DNA of 64,000 bases from NCBI RefSeq assembly GCF_011386835.1, contig NC_088792.1:218894394-218958393 (forward strand). Reading direction: 5' to 3'. The translations under genes were made by a program, and so were the position numbers. Below, piece after piece: positions 59,140 to 64,000 of this stretch; the first letter of the stretch is position 1; each line of letters begins with the position of its first letter. The stretch is from Chrysemys picta bellii (Eukaryota > Chordata > Testudines > Emydidae). The notes below the pieces were generated by a model. That model ran no database searches and was not told where the DNA came from. It saw nothing but the letters and a program-made list of their open reading frames with translations.

Positions 59140-60470
59140 CATGCTTTATCAATGGCAAATTCCTTCCTGTCTGATTGTTTCTGACATGCCACGTCTCATT
59201 CCTGTGCAGTGAGTCTCACCCTGAAGAGCAGCTCATGAGCATACACCCACCTGCTTCAGCGTAAGGTTTGCTGCCTCCGGCAAAGCAATTCTGGCTCGTG
59301 GTTTAGCCAGATGGAAAAAGCCTAACGAAAGCAATTTCCCACACAAACAAGGGACATTTTCCGGCTAAGCTTTCTCTTCAGCATTATTGTTCTTAATGTA
59401 CAGTTTGTTTTTTAAAGAGCCACGTTATAATTGTCCATTTATCTTCTGTTTCATTTCACCTCTATAACCTTCTCATTAGTAAAGGTTTTGGTTTGACATG
59501 TGCAAATCAGCTGCTAATAGGAACCACTAGATGCCGCTCTTTTCAATATGTTCACAGGATAGACTGGTCTTACTAATGAACTGAGTGAGTCACACAGCCT
59601 GCCGTGTTTGAACAGAACTGTAGCACCACAGTATTGCAAAAATGACCTCAGTAGAAGTTTATAGCTTTTGGACCATTTTCAGTGGTTTTGTGCCAAGCTA
59701 AAAATGAAGGCTAAAAGATGAATCAAAAAGAGCTAAACATCCCGGGGTAGGGTTCTCAAAGTCTCTCGTTGCTTAACTCTTGAAACACTTTTTTTTTTAA
59801 ATCACTGTTGAAAGAGCTTGTTTACCTTTATGCTATTTTCCTGAAGCAGCAAGTTGTTGTTTCATTTCTGTGAAGAATGTTCTAAACGCATCTAGGCACT
59901 GAGCAGCAACGCTAAACCGAAGAGACATTTCCATTGGCCATTAGTGTTTATATTAGCACATAGCTAGTTCAATGCTGGTTGCATTATAAATATCAAAGGA
60001 AAATTAATAGATTAGATATTGCAAAGATGTCGGTGATGGAGACTTCGTGTTTATTTCCTTTCTGCTGTCCTTTAGTGAAAGGCACCTCAGATGACACTTT
60101 ATGAGAGAGAACCCACAGACTCATTGAAGCAAATTACTTTAATATTAAATTGCAATAGCAAAGCTCTGTGCTGTATTTTTGGAGGATGTGCTTCTTCTTT
60201 TCCTCCTTGCAGTCTTCTCTTCAGAACAACAGATGCATTGGCTGCATAGTATTCAGCAACGAAATCCTCCAAAGCACATGACTGTGCGCCAGCATCTGGA
60301 CGGCTGTTTAGATTACACTGGAGAAAATATTCAAGAGCAGTTAATCCACATGTGAAGACTGCCTCTCATAAGTGTCAGGGACACAGAGACTTTGGGTTAT
60401 CCATGCTTCTAGCCTGGTCATGCAAAATAAAATTATCCATTCAACAGAAAGAAACAAAGAAAATGTCATT
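59140..60470. other. Non-repetitive intergenic stretch
   Basis: No element and no exon recognised, and few repeats compared with the rest of the window. It could be conserved non-coding DNA, but I have no direct evidence of that. Confidence 0.4.
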
Positions 60471-60560
60471 AAAAAAAAAAAAAGGTTTTATGTAGCTTAA
60501 AATAAATGAATGCAAGCACACACCTAATTAAAAGGAGCAGAGAGTCCTGTGGCACCTTAA

Positions 60561-60828
60561 GTTACGTCTACACTTACCTCCGGGTCCGGCGGCAGGCAAT
60601 CGATGTTCTGGGATCGATTTATCGCATCTGGTTTAGACGCGATAAATCGATCCCGGATCGATCCCGGAAGTGCTCGCCGTCGACGCCAGTACTCCAGCTC
60701 GGCGAGAGGAGTACGCGGCATCGATGGGGGAGCCTCCCTGCCGCGTCTGGACCCACGGTAAGTTCGGACTAAGGTACTTTGAATTTGCGTACCTTAGTCC
60801 GAAGTGGGGGGTTAGTGGGGACCAGGCC
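60561..60828 (-). mobile_element. Two-hairpin MITE, possibly Harbinger type (copy 2)
   Basis: Reverse copy of 17479-17776. It keeps both hairpins: gggatcgatttatcgc-arm pair at 60610-60654 and ttcggactaaggtac pair at 60763-60803. The host sequence shows a TTA on both sides (cacctTA/TTAtag), as PIF/Harbinger elements leave a 3-bp TTA or TAA duplication; this assignment is tentative. Confidence 0.83.
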
Positions 60829-60879
60829 TTATAGACTAACAGACTGTTAGTCTATAAGGTGTCACAGGACTCTTTGGGT

Positions 60880-61170
60880 ACGTCTTCACTACGTACGTCG
60901 GTGGGTAGCAATCGATTTATCCAGGATCGATATATCGCGTCTCGTTAAGACGCGATATATCGATCCCCGAACGCGCTCACCGTCGACTCCGGAACTCCAC
61001 CAGAGCGAGCGGCGGTAGCACAGTCGACGGGGGAGCCACGGCCGTCGATCCCGCGCCGTCTGGACCCCAGGTAATTCGATCCAAGATACTTCGACTTCAG
61101 CTACGCTATTCGCGTAGCTGAAGTTGCGTATCTTGGATTGATTCCCTCCCCCCAGTGTAGAACAGCCCGT
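60880..61170. mobile_element. Two-hairpin MITE of a second family
   Basis: Left ggtacgtcttcactacgtacg, right ccagtgtagaacagcccg. The hairpins are ggatcgatatatcgcgtct / agacgcgatatatcgatcc (about 60922-60965) and atccaagatacttc..cttcagctacg / cgtagctgaag..gtatcttggat (about 61078-61139). The layout matches the 60561-60828 element, but the sequence is different. Confidence 0.78.
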
Positions 61171-61219
61171 CACTTCTTTTACAGATCCAGACTAACATGG
61201 CTACCCCTCTGATACTTGA

Positions 61220-63750
61220 CACCTAATTAAGTAATTTAGCATTTGTGTGAGATGCTGTATTGGCTGGACTCCTTTATTTGTACACAGAATGGGTAGTAGC
61301 AATGCAAGCTTTACCAATGATATGCCTTAGCTATGACCTGGAGTGACCCCCATAAATGAAGAGTGGGGGTTAGTAATGCACAAGTTGGAAACTTTCTCCT
61401 CTTAACTCTGGAGTATTAACATGCAGAAGTTGCTTGGCTCCTCTGATGAGATGCCATGGAGTTCCAGCCATCATGTAAACATCTGTCCACCAAGCAACTG
61501 CACAGAAACCACCGTTTCATTTTGTACAGGCCACTGAGCATCTGTCAGATGGGAATAGCACATAGCTAGTTCAATAACCAATCTTGGTTATTACAGCTCT
61601 GAGTCAGTGTCCTAGATATGAAAGTTAAGTCTTTATCAAGTCCTTGAATTATCCAGCGTCCCTTGTGTAACTTTCTTGTTTTGGACTGGATCCTTTTCTG
61701 CTCTGTGTTTTCAGTCTCTAAGCAGGCTTCTAAACAACCACCTACAGTGCACTGGCCACACAGTTCAAGCAGTTGCACTGGAGCACTGAGTTCATTATGC
61801 TTTTCTGATGCAAGTTATTATCTATGGTAAGATCACCAAGGAGCGACTCAAAATTCTTTTGTGTATCTCCTAACAGTCAGCATCTCATCGCCAAGAGTTT
61901 TTTTTATTAGTCTTGACAGGACACATGCGGTATCAGGTTGTGTCCTAAAACCATCAGACTATGAAACGAGGATTCAGCAGATAACACTGTGAGTGACTGT
62001 AGTATCAGCAGCGCTGAGATCCCCAAATGGATTTTTCTTGCAGGACATGGGGGCATACACTGCTTTGCAATTGCAGTGTCATTCAAGAGTGCTGGGCTGT
62101 TGATGTTGCCTCTCTTCAACTATAGAAAACTATGCTGAGGATTTGAAGCATTGTGTTTGAAAAAAATACTCTTCATGTTTAAATATGGATTTAGCAAACA
62201 AGATGAGCAATTGCCAGGCCAATTGAAGTCAATGGGAGTTTGAATGTGCGTGGCTCCTCGCAAGATCAGGCCTATACAGTATATAAGAGAAAACATTGTT
62301 TAAAAGTTAATGAAACAACCTTGTAAAAATGATGCTGGTGTGGTTGGGCAGATCTTACAAGGTTTGGAATTTGGGTTCTGTTAGGAGTTGGGATGCTCAT
62401 CAGAAGATTGTTCTGAAAGAATCATGAGAACAAGCTTGATTTCAAGATTGCCAGTACTTCCCACTTCTGGTAGGATTGGAAATATCAGAAGCATAGCCTT
62501 TTTTGTGGCATTCTATTAATCCTGCATCTGGTATTAGGAAGTGCAGGGGGAAAAAGGTGAGGGTGAATTTACCGAACTTTTTAAACTTTGATAAAAGTTT
62601 GGTTCAATTTGGGGAAAAGATTGAGTGGTTCTTGTTTTTCATTTTTAGGAAGAGGAGGAGGATTTCCTTCCCAGGAGGCTACATTGTAAAGCCTTTTTAT
62701 TTTACATGCAAAATTCCTCTGAGCAGACATTGAATAAGTGAAGAAGAATGAGATTTTACCAAAGCCGCAGAATTCATTTGAACTCTGCCAGGTGTTTGGC
62801 TGTAAGATTGTGAGGTCCCCTTTTTAACAGCTCATATACTTTATAAATAATACATGAAGTGTTTCATTATCTTACACACTGTAGTTGGCACACATCTGTT
62901 TGCAGACAGAGAGTGATGGCTTACAGTATTTGCTGATTCCATATTTTGTTGTTGCCATGAAATGATGTGTGGCGTACGATAAGACAAGTATTCTAGGATG
63001 AAAGTCACTAGAGAAGGGCAAAATATAATAAATACTTTCAGGTCAGTGGTAAGTAGAACCATAAATTATTAAAGTAAGAACAGTGTTTTGCCTTTGCCCT
63101 TGCTCCCATAAATGTAGGAGTGCTTGAGTTAAAGAAGAAACTCCATTTATTCTTAGTCCACCCATTGTGCATAAGTAGTACACACCACAGATGATCATGA
63201 AATAACTTTTTTGAGACACCTAAATTACCTAGCCTCTGAGTGATTCAAGGTCCACATTTCAGACCCACAGGGTCACATTTTCAAGAACTGGAGGCCAAGT
63301 TGCACAACCTCCCTCTCCCAAAACACCAACTAACCGCCAATATGTGTAGCCACATTTGTGTTCATAAATCAGGTAACTGAACATGCAAATTGGTATTTAA
63401 AAGCATAATGCAAGATTTTGTGGATGAAAAGGGCAGGTGCAAGCATTTTTAGACGTGATTTTAGCAATGTAGCTCTTCATATTACTTTTCTGTATTTTAT
63501 TAATTTTAAGCTTTTTGAATTTAAACACTCTAAGAACTGGGTTCCACTGTTTCTCATTAAGGCATGTGCTTAACTGCTTTGCTAAATAGGCATGGATTTA
63601 GGCACGTACTTAAGGATTTTGCTGGACCAGGGCCTAAATTAGTGAGGAAAAATGACTCACTAGGGGATAGAGGATGGGAATTGGAGCCATTGATTGAACA
63701 CATAACACAAAGGCAGTCCATGCCCCAGAGAGCTTCTGATCTAGTATCTA
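61220..63750. other. Intergenic stretch, nothing recognised
   Basis: No exon or element with clear ends. A caatggg-type palindrome fragment lies at about 62215-62275. Confidence 0.4.
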
Positions 63751-63753
63751 GAC

Positions 63754-64000
63754 CAGTGGTGGGCAACCTGCAGCCCGTGGGCCGCACGCAGCCCATCAGG
63801 GTAATCCACTGGCGGGCCACGAGACAGTTTGTTTACATTGACCGTCTGCAGGCACGGCCTCCCGCAGCTCCCAGTAGCTGCGGTTTGCCTTTCCCGGCCA
63901 ATAGGAGCTGCTGGCCGGGAACGGGAAACCAGGGCTACTGGGAGCGGTGGGTAGCCATGCCAATGTAAACAAACTGTCTCATGGCCTGCCAGCGGATTAC
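63754..64000. mobile_element. Foldback hAT-type MITE, cut by the window edge
   Basis: Left end cagtggtgggcaacctgcag. The inverted arms atccactggcgggccacgagacagtttgtttacattg and caatgtaaacaaactgtctcatggcctgccagcggat enclose a GC-rich core with its own inverted repeat (gtttcccgttcccggcc-type). The right end is outside the window. Confidence 0.82.

Larger units (their letters stand above)
60534..61216. mobile_element. Penelope-like terminal unit split by two hairpin MITEs
   Basis: The outer parts are gcagagagtcctgtggcacctta (60536-60559), tagactaacagactgttagtctataaggtgtcacaggactcttt (60832-60876) and ttttacagatccagactaacatggctacccctctgatac (61178-61216). Put together they are one foldback Penelope unit. 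Two DNA elements are inserted, one in each arm region. Confidence 0.85.

Overview
This is a vertebrate nuclear window, most likely from a cryptodiran turtle. The evidence is the repeat content: tRNA-headed SINEs whose tails match CR1 3' ends, several CR1 LINE 3' fragments, Penelope-like foldback units, and many hAT-type MITEs with 8-bp target duplications. There are no bacterial-style genes. Most of the sequence is intron or intergenic DNA filled with transposable elements of different ages.

One host gene can be read with confidence. Five exons on the + strand (7198-7364, 23438-23617, 39359-39455, 40020-40115, 46166-46396) join in phase into the C-terminal 256 residues and stop codon of a CLC-family chloride channel or Cl-/H+ exchanger. 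They encode the last membrane helix (helix R, with its chloride-coordinating tyrosine) and a cytosolic CBS1-CBS2 pair. The 5' half of the gene lies outside the window. The product resembles the CLC-6/CLC-7/plant-type branch, but I cannot match it to any of the nine mammalian paralogues from memory.

Layout: 1-7197 is probably the upstream intron, with a CpG-rich hAT MITE at 1012-1550 and another hAT MITE at 3824-4070. Intron 7365-23437 holds CR1 ends, a foldback MITE, a Penelope foldback with hammerhead-like motifs, and a cluster of MITEs at 16.7-18.8 kb. Intron 23618-39358 holds a tRNA SINE, nested MITEs and a second Penelope foldback. Intron 39456-40019 is short. Intron 40116-46165 contains a CR1 split by a 1200-bp solo LTR, then a copy of a foldback hAT element. 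Downstream of 46396 are a third Penelope foldback, a CR1 with a 240-codon open frame, an intact foldback hAT (54320-55804), a 5S-rRNA-headed SINE, a Penelope fragment with a GIY-YIG endonuclease frame, a nested cluster of hairpin-bearing MITEs at 60.5-61.2 kb, and a foldback MITE that runs off the right edge.

The most unusual signals are two independent copies of a hAT element that share the same inverted internal junction (two transposase C-termini facing each other), paired inverted hammerhead-like motifs in Penelope remnants, a MITE architecture with a perfect hairpin at each end of a spacer, and the apparently non-mammalian CLC gene.
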